DNA of 64,000 nt, taken from assembly GCF_902833225.1 (NCBI RefSeq), contig NZ_CADFEI010000013.1:1-64000 (forward strand), written 5' to 3'. The notes under the pieces are model-generated. The model searched no databases. It saw nothing but the letters and a program-made list of their open reading frames with translations, and was not told where the DNA came from. The translations under genes were made by a program, and so were the position numbers. This document shows positions 50,181 to 58,545 of the stretch, one piece after another. This DNA is from Burkholderia sp. BCC1644. Its GTDB lineage: Bacteria > Pseudomonadota > Gammaproteobacteria > Burkholderiales > Burkholderiaceae. The first letter of the stretch is position 1. Each line of letters begins with the position of its first letter.

Positions 50181-51575
50181 CTACGAAATGACGCCCCTGA
50201 ACGGCAGGGTCCGCTGGGGCGGCTCGCCCGCGGGCTGCGGCATCCGGGCCGGCACGGTATCCGGTGCCTGCAGATAGCCCTCGGACCATCCGACGATGAA
50301 GAAGAACAGCGGCATCGCGGCTTCCCCGAGGTACACGGTGCCGAGCGAGATCGCGACGGCGATCAGGATGCCGAGGAACGTGAACGACAGCGAATTCGGC
50401 GGCTCCTGCGTGCCGTCGCGGGCGCGCGCGCGGCCGACGTCGGCCAGGCCGAAGCGCAGCAGGCGGGCCGACATCCACACGATCAGGAACACGAGGAGCC
50501 CGGTGCCGACGAGGCCGTGCATCAGCGACAGCAGCAGGTAATAGTTGTCGATCGACGGCATGCCCGGCACCTTCGGCCAGGTATTGCGCCCCCAGCCGAG
50601 CGCCGCGTGATCCATCGCGATCGACAGATAGCGGTCGAACAGTTCCTTGCGGTACATCGCCGATTCCTGCGATAGCGTCATCGCCTGTCCGGGCTTGACG
50701 TCGAGATATGCGCCCAGGCCGATCCAGACCGCCGCGCCGCCCGCGACGAGCAGCGTGCCGACCTGCGCGAGTACCCGCTTCGGCTGCTTCGCGCGCCCGA
50801 TCGCGGCGAGCAGCGCGCCCGCCGCCGCGCCGAGCCACGGGCCACGCGCGAGCGTCATCACGACCCCCGCTGCAAGGATCAGCGTGATCGTGCGGGCCTT
50901 GCCGATCCTGAGGTTGGGAAAGCGCTTGAAGCGCGGCTCCCAGTGCCCGCCGAGTTCGAGCCAGCGCTGCAGCCGGAACCCGATCACGAGGCCCACGCCC
51001 GCGAGAATCGCGTGGCTGAACGGCCCGGCCGTCCGGGCGACGCCGTAGCGAAAGGTCGTGACCCAGCCGAGCCCCTGCCCCGGGAAGAACAGGCCGGGAA
51101 TCGCATGAAACAGGTTGATGCCGAAGCGGAATTCCCAGACGTTGACGATCGTGACGAAGGCCAGCAGCCCGACGATACGGCGAGCGACCGCAACGTGCAG
51201 ACGCTCGCCCGGAATCACCCAGCGGGCGATGAAATACGGCAGCGCGGCGGACGTCAGCATCACGAAGGTGAGGTTCTGCGCCTCCTTGTAACCGGCGTTG
51301 CGGTACTCGGAACAGGCCACGCCGATCACCAGCGCGACGACCGCCAGATCGGCCACGCTCGGCCGCCAGCGCGGCAGGTAGCGCGGCAGCGCGACGCACG
51401 CTATCGCGACGATCGCGAGCTGGTTGAAGTTCGGCGTCGTCGACACCGTCGCGTGAAACGTGCTCGGGATCAGCAGCAGCACGGGCAGATAGACGCCGGC
51501 CAGCGCGGCCCCCGGCGTGCGGCGCACCGCCACCACGAACGCGGCAATCAGGGCGAGGAAGACGATCAGGGTCAT
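50181..51575 (-). CDS. Wzy-like polymerase / O-antigen ligase family membrane protein
   Basis: 464 residues with about 10-12 transmembrane helices (first TLIVFLALIAAFVVAV). A large loop lies before the last helices (SQESAMYRKELFDRYLSIAM, then LGWGRNTWP), as in O-antigen polymerase/ligase proteins. It would join repeat units in the periplasm. Transcribed opposite to all its neighbours. ATG 51575. No other polymerase candidate is present, so it is probably the Wzy of this locus. Confidence 0.85.
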   Translation of the reverse strand: MTLIVFLALIAAFVVAVRRTPGAALAGVYLPVLLLIPSTFHATVSTTPNFNQLAIVAIACVALPRYLPRWRPSVADLAVVALVIGVACSEYRNAGYKEAQNLTFVMLTSAALPYFIARWVIPGERLHVAVARRIVGLLAFVTIVNVWEFRFGINLFHAIPGLFFPGQGLGWVTTFRYGVARTAGPFSHAILAGVGLVIGFRLQRWLELGGHWEPRFKRFPNLRIGKARTITLILAAGVVMTLARGPWLGAAAGALLAAIGRAKQPKRVLAQVGTLLVAGGAAVWIGLGAYLDVKPGQAMTLSQESAMYRKELFDRYLSIAMDHAALGWGRNTWPKVPGMPSIDNYYLLLSLMHGLVGTGLLVFLIVWMSARLLRFGLADVGRARARDGTQEPPNSLSFTFLGILIAVAISLGTVYLGEAAMPLFFFIVGWSEGYLQAPDTVPARMPQPAGEPPQRTLPFRGVIS

Positions 51576-51656
51576 GGATCGGCCGGCGGCGGGTTCTGCG
51601 ACATGGCTGCCAGTATCGCCAAATCGCCGCGTGCCGGCGCATCACGCCCGCGAGAA

Positions 51657-51700
51657 TTCACAATGCAGCCACAGTCTCGCGGCGGCCCGGCGGTTCAATA
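51657..51700 (+). promoter_or_regulatory. Shared exopolysaccharide promoter, variant copy E
   Basis: TTCACAATGCAGCCACAG with exactly 33 bases from TTCAC to TCAATA (51695-51700), 24 bases before the flippase ATG. It follows the TTCAC-type arrangement of copy D; the right half-site is weak (GCCACAG). Confidence 0.35.
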
Positions 51701-51723
51701 CGCGTACCGCACCGGGAGACACC

Positions 51724-53346
51724 ATGACCTCACCCACCCCTGCCCGCGCCGGCGCCCGGGACCCCTCGCTGGGGCACGACATGCTGTTCGTCGTGTTCAG
51801 CAAGGTTCTCTATCTGGCGGTCCGGCTCGCGATTCCGCCGCTCGTGCTCGCGCATGTCGGGCTCGCCGAGTACGGCTTGTGGACGACCTGCTTCATCCTG
51901 GTCAGCTACATCGGCATGTCGGCGTCCGGGTTCGCCGTTGTCTACGTCCGTTTCGTCGCGCAGTATCACGCGCAAGGCGACGTGCGCGCGATCTCGCGCC
52001 TGCTGTCGACCGGCATCGTCACGATGGGGACGGCGGCCATCGTGCTGCTCGCGGCGCTCTGGCTGGGCATGCCGCACCTGCTCGCGCTCTTCAAGGTCGC
52101 GCCCGCGTCCCGCCCGACCGCGGCATGGCTGTGGTTCGGCGCGTGCGCGATCTTCCTGCTCGACGCCAGCGTCGGTGCGTTCAGCTACGTGCTGCACGGG
52201 CTGCAGCGCATCCGCCGCGAACAGCAGATCTGGATCGCCGCGTACGTGCTCGAGACGGCGTGCATCGCGCTGTTCCTGCATGCCGGGATGGGCGTCTACG
52301 GCTTGCTGGTCGCATTCGGCGTGCGTTACGTGTTCTCGATCGCGGCGGCGGCGATCGTCGTGCGCGTTGCATTGCCCGGGCTGCGGATCGGCGTCGGCCA
52401 GTTCGACCGCCGTTGCCTGCGCATCTTTTTCGGATTCGGCACCGGCGTTCAGATCGGCGGGCTGATCAGCACGTTCCTGCAGTCCGCCGACCGCATGATC
52501 GCGGGACTGACGATGGGGCCGGCGGCGGCGGCGATCATGGATCTCGCCGGCAAGCTGCCGGCGACCGGCGCGTCGCTCGCCTCCTCCGTCAGCATGGTCG
52601 CGCTGCCGGCCGCTGCCCGGCAGGGGGCGCTCGGCGCGGACGCATCGCTGCTCGGCGTGTACGAACGCTCGGTCAGGATGACCGCGTGGTTGTCGGCGAT
52701 GGTGCTGCCGCCGCTCGCGTGCCTCTCGCCGCTCGTCGTCGCGGCCTGGCTCGGCCCGCGCGCCGACGCGCCGGCACTGGCCACGATACTCACCTGTGTC
52801 GCGCTGTACACGCACCTGCATGTGCTGACCGGGCCGGCGTCGTCCGTCTATCGCGGCCTGGGCAAGCTGTCCAACGAGTACGTCTATCACGCGCTGCGAC
52901 TGACGGGGCTCGCGCTCGGGCCGGTCGCGCTGTCGGTGACCGTCGCGATTTCACCGGTACAGCTTGCGCGCGCCCTTGCGGTATCAGGCATGTCGGCGGC
53001 CTCCCTCTACCTGATCGTCAGCCATCGGCGTCTCGCCGGCGACATCCGCGGCATGGTCCGCCTGTACGTCCTGCCCTACGGCCTGCCGTACGCGGCCGCC
53101 GCCGCCGTCGGCGCGCTCGCGCAACAGTGGCCGCTGCCCGCGCACGCCAGCCGGTTCGCGGCGCTTGTTCACCTCGCGCCGGCCGGGCTGCTTTATACGG
53201 TCGCCGCGTGCGCGATCGCGTGGCGCTGGATGCTCTGCGCCGAGCAGCGCAGCGCGTGCGTTGCCCGCCTGAGCCCGCTGGTTCGCCGTGCGGGCCGCTC
53301 GCAACGCGGCGCCACCCACCCGCTTTCGGAGCCTTCCCATGATTGA
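51724..53346 (+). CDS. Wzx-like polysaccharide flippase
   Basis: 540 residues, 12-14 hydrophobic segments of the MATE/MVF-type polysaccharide transporter fold (MLFVVFSKVLYLAVRLAIPP at the start, SADRMIAGLTMGPAAAAIMD in the centre). It flips the lipid-linked repeat unit to the periplasm. GGGAGACACC precedes ATG 51724; promoter E lies upstream. Its end overlaps the Wza gene by 8 bases. Confidence 0.9.
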   Translation: MTSPTPARAGARDPSLGHDMLFVVFSKVLYLAVRLAIPPLVLAHVGLAEYGLWTTCFILVSYIGMSASGFAVVYVRFVAQYHAQGDVRAISRLLSTGIVTMGTAAIVLLAALWLGMPHLLALFKVAPASRPTAAWLWFGACAIFLLDASVGAFSYVLHGLQRIRREQQIWIAAYVLETACIALFLHAGMGVYGLLVAFGVRYVFSIAAAAIVVRVALPGLRIGVGQFDRRCLRIFFGFGTGVQIGGLISTFLQSADRMIAGLTMGPAAAAIMDLAGKLPATGASLASSVSMVALPAAARQGALGADASLLGVYERSVRMTAWLSAMVLPPLACLSPLVVAAWLGPRADAPALATILTCVALYTHLHVLTGPASSVYRGLGKLSNEYVYHALRLTGLALGPVALSVTVAISPVQLARALAVSGMSAASLYLIVSHRRLAGDIRGMVRLYVLPYGLPYAAAAAVGALAQQWPLPAHASRFAALVHLAPAGLLYTVAACAIAWRWMLCAEQRSACVARLSPLVRRAGRSQRGATHPLSEPSHD

Positions 53347-54355
53347 GTCGACCGTTCGCCGCATCGCGGCCTGGCTGCTGGCGGCCAGCACTGCCATTTC
53401 GCTGTGCGCCTGCCAGTCGGTCATGCCGACCGTCCCGACGGCGGGGGCCGACGCGGTCTTCAAGCCCGCCAGCAAGGCCGACCATATCGTGTTTCCGGAC
53501 GACGACGAGCTGGCGCGCCTCGATGCGCCGGCCGACAGCGTCCAGCGCATCGGCGAAGGCGACGTCCTCAACGTCAACGTCTGGGGCCGCGCCGAGCTGA
53601 CGGCGCACTACGTGGTCGGCCCCGACGGGCGCATCACGCTGCCGCTCGCCGGCAGCGTGAAAGTCGGCGACGACACCCGCGAAGCGGCCGCGGCGAGGAT
53701 CCGCGATGCGCTGCTGAAGTACTACACGGCCCCGGCCGTGACGGTCGGCATCGAGCAGTACACGTCGAACCGGATCACGGTGCTCGGCCGCGTCCAGAAC
53801 CCGGGCACGCTGCAGTTCGAACACGCGCCGACCGTGCTCGAAGCGCTGGCGCGGGCCGGCGCGCTGCCCGTCATCGACAAGCAGGCGAGCCTCACGCGCT
53901 GCGCTGTCTTCCGCGGCCGCGAACGCCTGATCTGGATCGACCTGAAGCGTCTGCTGAACCAGGGCGACATGGCGCAGAACCTCAGGCTGCACCCGGGCGA
54001 TCTCGTCTATATCCCCGATTCGTTCGACACCCTCGTCTACGTGATGGGCGAAGTGGGCAAGCCGGGCGCATACCGGCTCACGCCGAACATGTCGCTGCTC
54101 GATGCGCTCGCGCAGGCAGGCGGCCCCAACGAGGACGCCGCGCCCAACGAGATCGGCATCTACCGGCCGAGTACGCATGCGGTGCAGCGCGTACCGCTGC
54201 GCAGCCTGCTGACCGCGGATCACAGCGTCAACTTCGCGCTAGAGGAAGGCGACGTGATCTACGTGCCCAAGAGCGGGATCGCCGATTTCGGCTACGTGAT
54301 GCGGCAGCTTGCATCCGGGCTGACGATGATCACGGTCGGCGCGCTGCTCAAGTAG
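53339..54355 (+). CDS. Wza-like outer-membrane polysaccharide export lipoprotein
   Basis: 338 residues. The N-terminal lipoprotein signal ends LAASTAISLCACQS (lipobox Cys about residue 23-25). A Poly_export/SLBB domain follows (IGEGDVLNVNVWGRAELT, VGPDGRITLPLAG), with further SLBB repeats (RVQNPGTLQF; GEVGKPGAYRL). It forms the export channel across the outer membrane. ATG 53339 has CGGAG 8 bases upstream and overlaps the flippase gene. Confidence 0.93.
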   Translation: MIESTVRRIAAWLLAASTAISLCACQSVMPTVPTAGADAVFKPASKADHIVFPDDDELARLDAPADSVQRIGEGDVLNVNVWGRAELTAHYVVGPDGRITLPLAGSVKVGDDTREAAAARIRDALLKYYTAPAVTVGIEQYTSNRITVLGRVQNPGTLQFEHAPTVLEALARAGALPVIDKQASLTRCAVFRGRERLIWIDLKRLLNQGDMAQNLRLHPGDLVYIPDSFDTLVYVMGEVGKPGAYRLTPNMSLLDALAQAGGPNEDAAPNEIGIYRPSTHAVQRVPLRSLLTADHSVNFALEEGDVIYVPKSGIADFGYVMRQLASGLTMITVGALLK

Positions 54356-54399
54356 GCAGGCAGAAACGAGCGGCCCGGCCGGACATCGTGACATCGGGT

Positions 54400-54444
54400 T
54401 TTGCAGTTGCGTCACGATTCGGCGCGCGGCCGGCGTTCAAATGG
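54400..54444 (+). promoter_or_regulatory. Shared exopolysaccharide promoter, copy B
   Basis: TTTTGCAGTTGCGTCACGAT: TTGCA (54401-54405), N6, TCAC, then exactly 33 bases from TTGCA to AAATGG (54439-54444). It shares CGTCACGATTCG with copy A. It argues against the ATG at 54441 as a start because that ATG lies inside the -10-like element. Confidence 0.6.
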
Positions 54445-54473
54445 ACATCACGTTCTCCCGATGGAGTCATGTC

Positions 54474-55517
54474 ATGACAACGCCACTCGTCTACATCCTG
54501 CACAGCGGCCAGCTGTTCGGCACCGAGCGCATGGCCGTCCGTACGCTGGCCGGGCTCGGCGGCTGCTTCGATCGCATCATCGTCGCGCCGCCCGGCCCGG
54601 TTCACGAGCATGTGCGCGCACAGGGCCTGCGCAGCGTCTGCGTCGAATCGCCGGCGGCGTTGGCCGGCTTCCTGTGGCGGATCGGGCGCACCCACCGTGC
54701 GTGCCGGGTGGCCGCCACCGGCTTGTCGCATTCGCTGGTCAGCGTGGCGGTGCAGGCGCTGACCGGCTGCCGGATGACGCACATCCATGTCGTTCACGGC
54801 GGCACCGATGAGCGGCTGAGCTACGGCCGCAAGCGCCTGCTTCTGCCGTTCGACGTGCAGTTCGTCGCGGTCTCGGAATTCGTGCGCGACCGGCTCGCGG
54901 CGCATGGTGTCCCGCCTGGCCGCGTGACCGTGATCGAGAACTTCATCGAGACGCCGCCGGACGGATGCCGCGCGGCGTTCACACGGGATGGCGTGCGGCG
55001 CGTGGTCGTGCTGAGCCGGCTCGACCGCATCAAGCGTGTCGGCCTGCTCATCCAGGCCGTGCGACGGACCCCGGCGCTCGCCGACATGCGCTTCGACATC
55101 TTCGGCACCGGCGACGAACAGGCGCTGCTGCGCGAACTGGCGGCGGATGTGCCGAACGTCCGTCTCCACGGCTTCGACCCCAATGCAGGGGCACGCCTGC
55201 GCGACGCCGACCTGCTCGTCCATACCTGCGCGGAGGAGCCGTTCGGCCTCGCGATCCTCGAAGCGTTCGCGGCACGCGTGCCGGTGCTGGTGCCGAACGC
55301 GGGCGGTGCCGGCGCGCTCGTGCAGGACGGCGACACGGGGTTCCATTTCGCCGCCAACGACGCGGCGGCGCTGGCCGGCGCGCTGACGCGCCTGCACGAC
55401 GCGCCGGCCGCGCTGCTCAACGGCGTCGCCGATGCCGCGCGCGCGACGCTCGCCCAGCGCTTCGCGCCGGAGCGCCAGACGCGCCGCTACCTGTCGGTGC
55501 TGGGAGCATGGGCATGA
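54474..55517 (+). CDS. GT4-family glycosyltransferase
   Basis: 347 residues, GT-B fold. YILHSGQLFGTERMAVRTL at the N-terminus is the acceptor-side loop. VVVLSRLDRIKRVGLLIQAV opens the second domain, and EEPFGLAILEAFAARVPVLV holds the E-x7-E donor motif. It retains anomeric configuration by family. ATG 54474 (GGAGTCATGTC upstream) is chosen over 54441 because of promoter B. It begins a run of overlapping glycosyltransferase and acyltransferase genes; the next ATG overlaps its stop. Confidence 0.92.
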   Translation: MTTPLVYILHSGQLFGTERMAVRTLAGLGGCFDRIIVAPPGPVHEHVRAQGLRSVCVESPAALAGFLWRIGRTHRACRVAATGLSHSLVSVAVQALTGCRMTHIHVVHGGTDERLSYGRKRLLLPFDVQFVAVSEFVRDRLAAHGVPPGRVTVIENFIETPPDGCRAAFTRDGVRRVVVLSRLDRIKRVGLLIQAVRRTPALADMRFDIFGTGDEQALLRELAADVPNVRLHGFDPNAGARLRDADLLVHTCAEEPFGLAILEAFAARVPVLVPNAGGAGALVQDGDTGFHFAANDAAALAGALTRLHDAPAALLNGVADAARATLAQRFAPERQTRRYLSVLGAWA

Positions 55518-56554
55518 CCGGCGAACCGAAACCCTGTCACGTGTCGGTCGTCGTGATCGGCCGCAACGAAGGCGAGCGCCTGCGGCGCTGTCTCGACAGC
55601 ATCCGTGCCGCGGACTGGCGGCATATGCGCTACGAGCTGATCTACGTCGATTCGGCGTCGAGCGACGGCAGCGCCGCGTGTGCGGCGCGCGCCGGCGCCC
55701 GCGTGCTGCAAGCAGCCGGCGCGCACCGCAACGCGGCGGCCGGGCGCAATGCCGGCTGGCGCGCGGCCCGAGCCGATACGGTGCTGTTTCTCGACGGCGA
55801 CACCGTACTCGACCCGGGGTTTGCACTGCGCGCACTGGCCGCGCTCGACACGGGCCCCTATGCGGCCGTGTGGGGACACCGCCGCGAGATCGCGCCGCGG
55901 CAGTCGGTTTATACGGCCGTGCTCGATCTCGACTGGATCTATGCACCGGGCGAGACGGATTACTGCGGCGGCGACGCGCTGTTTCTGCGCGCGGCGCTGG
56001 CGCAGGCCGGCGGGTTCGACGAGACGTTCGATGCAGGCGAGGAGCCGGAGCTGTGCCGCCGCCTGCGTGCCCACGGATGGCGCATCCTGCACATCGATGC
56101 GCCGATGACGCTGCACGATCTCGCGATCTCGCGTTTCGGCCAGTACTGGCAGCGCGCGCTGCGTGCGGGACACGCGTATGCGCAGGTGTCGTCGCGCTAT
56201 GCGGGCAGCCGAGACCCGCTGTGGCGCCGCGAAGCCCGGCGCAACCGCGTGCACGGCACGCTCGTGGCCACTGCGCCCTTTGCATGGGCCGCCGTGCTGG
56301 CCATCGCGCCGCTCGTCGCGTCCGTGCTGGCCGTGCTGGGCGTCGCGATCTGGTTGCGCTCGGCGGCGCGCGCGTACTGGAAGGCGCGCGGCTGGAAGCT
56401 GGCCCTGCTCTACGCGGCGCATGCCCATGCGCAGCAGGTTCCGATCCTCGTCGGCCAATGGCGCTACTGGCGATCGTCGCGCACCGGCCGCGCCGCGGCG
56501 ACGCCGCAATACAAGGATTCCACAGTCGAACCCGCCAACCGGGAGGCATCGTGA
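55514..56554 (+). CDS. GT2-family glycosyltransferase with C-terminal membrane helices
   Basis: 346 residues. GT-A start VSVVVIGRNEGERLRRCLDS, DSASSDGS, the metal-binding FLDGDTVLD, and GGDALFLRA. Two helices near the C-terminus (WAAVLAIAPLVASVLAVLGV) attach it to the inner membrane. ATG 55514 overlaps the preceding stop (ATGA) with GGGAG upstream; ATG 55508 is too close to that site. Confidence 0.92.
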   Translation: MTGEPKPCHVSVVVIGRNEGERLRRCLDSIRAADWRHMRYELIYVDSASSDGSAACAARAGARVLQAAGAHRNAAAGRNAGWRAARADTVLFLDGDTVLDPGFALRALAALDTGPYAAVWGHRREIAPRQSVYTAVLDLDWIYAPGETDYCGGDALFLRAALAQAGGFDETFDAGEEPELCRRLRAHGWRILHIDAPMTLHDLAISRFGQYWQRALRAGHAYAQVSSRYAGSRDPLWRREARRNRVHGTLVATAPFAWAAVLAIAPLVASVLAVLGVAIWLRSAARAYWKARGWKLALLYAAHAHAQQVPILVGQWRYWRSSRTGRAAATPQYKDSTVEPANREAS

Positions 56555-57144
56555 ACATCAAACTGCAGACCGCGCGCGCGCTTGCGCCGCTCGCGGCATT
56601 CGTCTCCGGCCCCGGCATGCGGTGGCGGCGCCTCTGGTCGTTCGTGCGGCTGCGCGAGGCGCTGGCCGGTGCGGTCGACGCATCGGTCGTCGTCGAGGGT
56701 TGCCCGGAACTGCACGGCACGCGCCGCATCGCGCTCGGCCGCTCGCTCTACCTGTATCCGGGCCAGTACTGGGAAACCCGCGATGCCGGCCGCATCGCAC
56801 TCGGCGACCGCGTCGTCCTGTCGCGCGGCGTGCACCTCGTCGCACGCGCGGGCATCGACATCGGTGCCGGCACGATGATCGGCGAGTACGCGAGCATCCG
56901 CGACGCCAATCACGGCGTCGGCGCACCCAGCCTGCGCGATGCGCCGCACGTCGCGTCTCCGATCCGGATCGGCCGGGAGGTGTGGATCGGCCGCGGCGTC
57001 ACGATTCTGCCCGGCGTGACGATCGGCGACGGCGCCGTGGTCGGCGCCAATGCCGTCGTGACCCGCGACGTCGCGGCCGGTGCCGTCGTGGCCGGCGTAC
57101 CGGCGCGTCCCATTCATTCCGCTACCGTCACGGAGGCATCATGA
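56551..57144 (+). CDS. Left-handed beta-helix acyltransferase (WcaF/maa-like), copy 1
   Basis: 197 residues. Hexapeptide repeats run from about residue 80, including IGAGTMIGEYASIRDANHG and the typical end WIGRGVTILPGVTIGDGAVV. It probably acetylates a sugar hydroxyl with acetyl-CoA. The start is GTG 56551, overlapping the previous stop (GTGA) with GGGAGGCATC upstream. Confidence 0.9.
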   Translation: MNIKLQTARALAPLAAFVSGPGMRWRRLWSFVRLREALAGAVDASVVVEGCPELHGTRRIALGRSLYLYPGQYWETRDAGRIALGDRVVLSRGVHLVARAGIDIGAGTMIGEYASIRDANHGVGAPSLRDAPHVASPIRIGREVWIGRGVTILPGVTIGDGAVVGANAVVTRDVAAGAVVAGVPARPIHSATVTEAS

Positions 57145-58454
57145 AACAGGCCCCGATTCTCCTCGTCGCGTATCAATGCGGCCCGGGCATGGGCTCGGTC
57201 TCGCAGATCGGCTGGGAATGGCTGGCCGGTCTCGCACGCGTCAGGCCCGTCACGCTGCTCACGCATGTGCGCAACCGGCCCGCGATCGATGCGGCCGGGC
57301 CGCTGCCGGCCGGCGCGGACATCCATTACATCGACACCGAATGGCTGGCCGGGCCACTTTATCGCCTCGCGCGGCGGTTCTTTCCGCGCAGCGAGCACAG
57401 CGTGTTCCTGGTGTCCCAATGCGATTACTTCGCGTTCGACCGCGCGGCGCTTCGCGCGGCGCGCCGGATCGCCCGGCAACACGACGGCACGATGCCGTGG
57501 GCGGTGACGCACGTGGTCACGCCGGTGACGCTGTCCGCGCCGACCGTGCTGCATCGGCTCGGCCTTCCGCTGGTGCGCGGGCCGCTCAACTGCGGGCTGA
57601 CCGATCCGCCGGGATTCGGCCACGTATTGCGGCAGGAATCGCGCTGGCTGTGGCGGGTACGCGCGCTGCTGAAAGCGTTCGATCGCGCGATCGGCTCGAT
57701 CGCGCACTCGGATGCGCTGCTCGTGGCGACCGATGCGACGGCCGCCGCCGTTCCTGCCGCCCATCGTCATCGCTGCATTCCGATGCTGGAGAACGCGGTC
57801 GATCTCGCCCGTTTCACGCCCGGCACGCCATTGCCGCCGCCCGGGCCGGACGAACCGCTCGCGATCACGTTCGTGGGCCGGCTCGTGCCGGTGAAGGCGC
57901 TGGACCTGCTGCTCCACGCGCTGCACCGGTTGAATGCCGAGGGGCTGCGCGCCCGCCTCACCGTCGTCGGCGACGGCCCGATGCGGGCGCCGTGGGAAGC
58001 GCTGGCCCAGCGGCTCGGCCTGGCCGCGCAGGTTCGCTTCGCCGGCAATCTGAGCCACGACGAAGTGGCGCAGGCGATGCACGACTGCCACGTGTTCTGC
58101 CTGCCATCGATCCGGGAATCCGGCGGCGCCGTGCTGCTCGAGGCGATGGCATGCGAACGGCCGGTGATCGGCCTGGATTTTGGCGGTCCGGCGGAAATCG
58201 TCGACGACGAGATCGGCCGGTGCGTGCCGTTCGATGGCCCGAACAGCGCGATCGACGGGCTCGCGGACGCATTGCGCGACTGCGCCGCTCGCCCCGATGC
58301 GTGGCGCTGGCGCGGCATTTTCGCGCGCCAGCGCGTCGTCGACCGGCATACGTGGGAAGCCCGGATAGCGGCCGCCGAACAGCTGTACGGGCGGCTGTCC
58401 GAGACGCACACGAACGCCGGGCACGATGCCGGTCCGGCGCCGTTCGCCGTCTGA
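57141..58454 (+). CDS. GT4-family glycosyltransferase
   Basis: 437 residues, GT-B. N-terminal ILLVAYQCGPGMGSVSQIG, second domain start ITFVGRLVPVKALDLLL, donor motif RESGGAVLLEAMACERPVIG. ATG 57141 overlaps the acyltransferase stop (ATGA), with GGAGGCATC upstream. It is the last gene of the unit that begins at promoter B; promoter C follows 18 bases after its stop. Confidence 0.92.
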   Translation: MKQAPILLVAYQCGPGMGSVSQIGWEWLAGLARVRPVTLLTHVRNRPAIDAAGPLPAGADIHYIDTEWLAGPLYRLARRFFPRSEHSVFLVSQCDYFAFDRAALRAARRIARQHDGTMPWAVTHVVTPVTLSAPTVLHRLGLPLVRGPLNCGLTDPPGFGHVLRQESRWLWRVRALLKAFDRAIGSIAHSDALLVATDATAAAVPAAHRHRCIPMLENAVDLARFTPGTPLPPPGPDEPLAITFVGRLVPVKALDLLLHALHRLNAEGLRARLTVVGDGPMRAPWEALAQRLGLAAQVRFAGNLSHDEVAQAMHDCHVFCLPSIRESGGAVLLEAMACERPVIGLDFGGPAEIVDDEIGRCVPFDGPNSAIDGLADALRDCAARPDAWRWRGIFARQRVVDRHTWEARIAAAEQLYGRLSETHTNAGHDAGPAPFAV

Positions 58455-58471
58455 CGAACGTGTCGCAATAG

Positions 58472-58516
58472 TTTGCAATTTCGTCACAGGTGCGCGGGCG
58501 TTCTCGCCTGTAATGC
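58472..58516 (+). promoter_or_regulatory. Shared exopolysaccharide promoter, copy C
   Basis: TTTGCAATTTCGTCACAG: TTGCA (58473-58477), N6, TCACA, then exactly 33 bases from TTGCA to TAATGC (58511-58516). TTGCA-N6-TCACA is the most CRP-like version (consensus TGTGA-N6-TCACA). It lies between two GT4 genes and supports the start at 58546. Confidence 0.6.
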
Positions 58517-58545
58517 ATCCATCGCCACACGAACCGTGCACGATC

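Noticed and set aside
54390..54410. Possible sigma-54 promoter (TGACAT...TTGCA) before the GT4 gene
   Set aside because: The required GG-N10-GC spacing is not met here or at 58460; the sequence is better explained by the shared TTGCA-N6-TCAC element.
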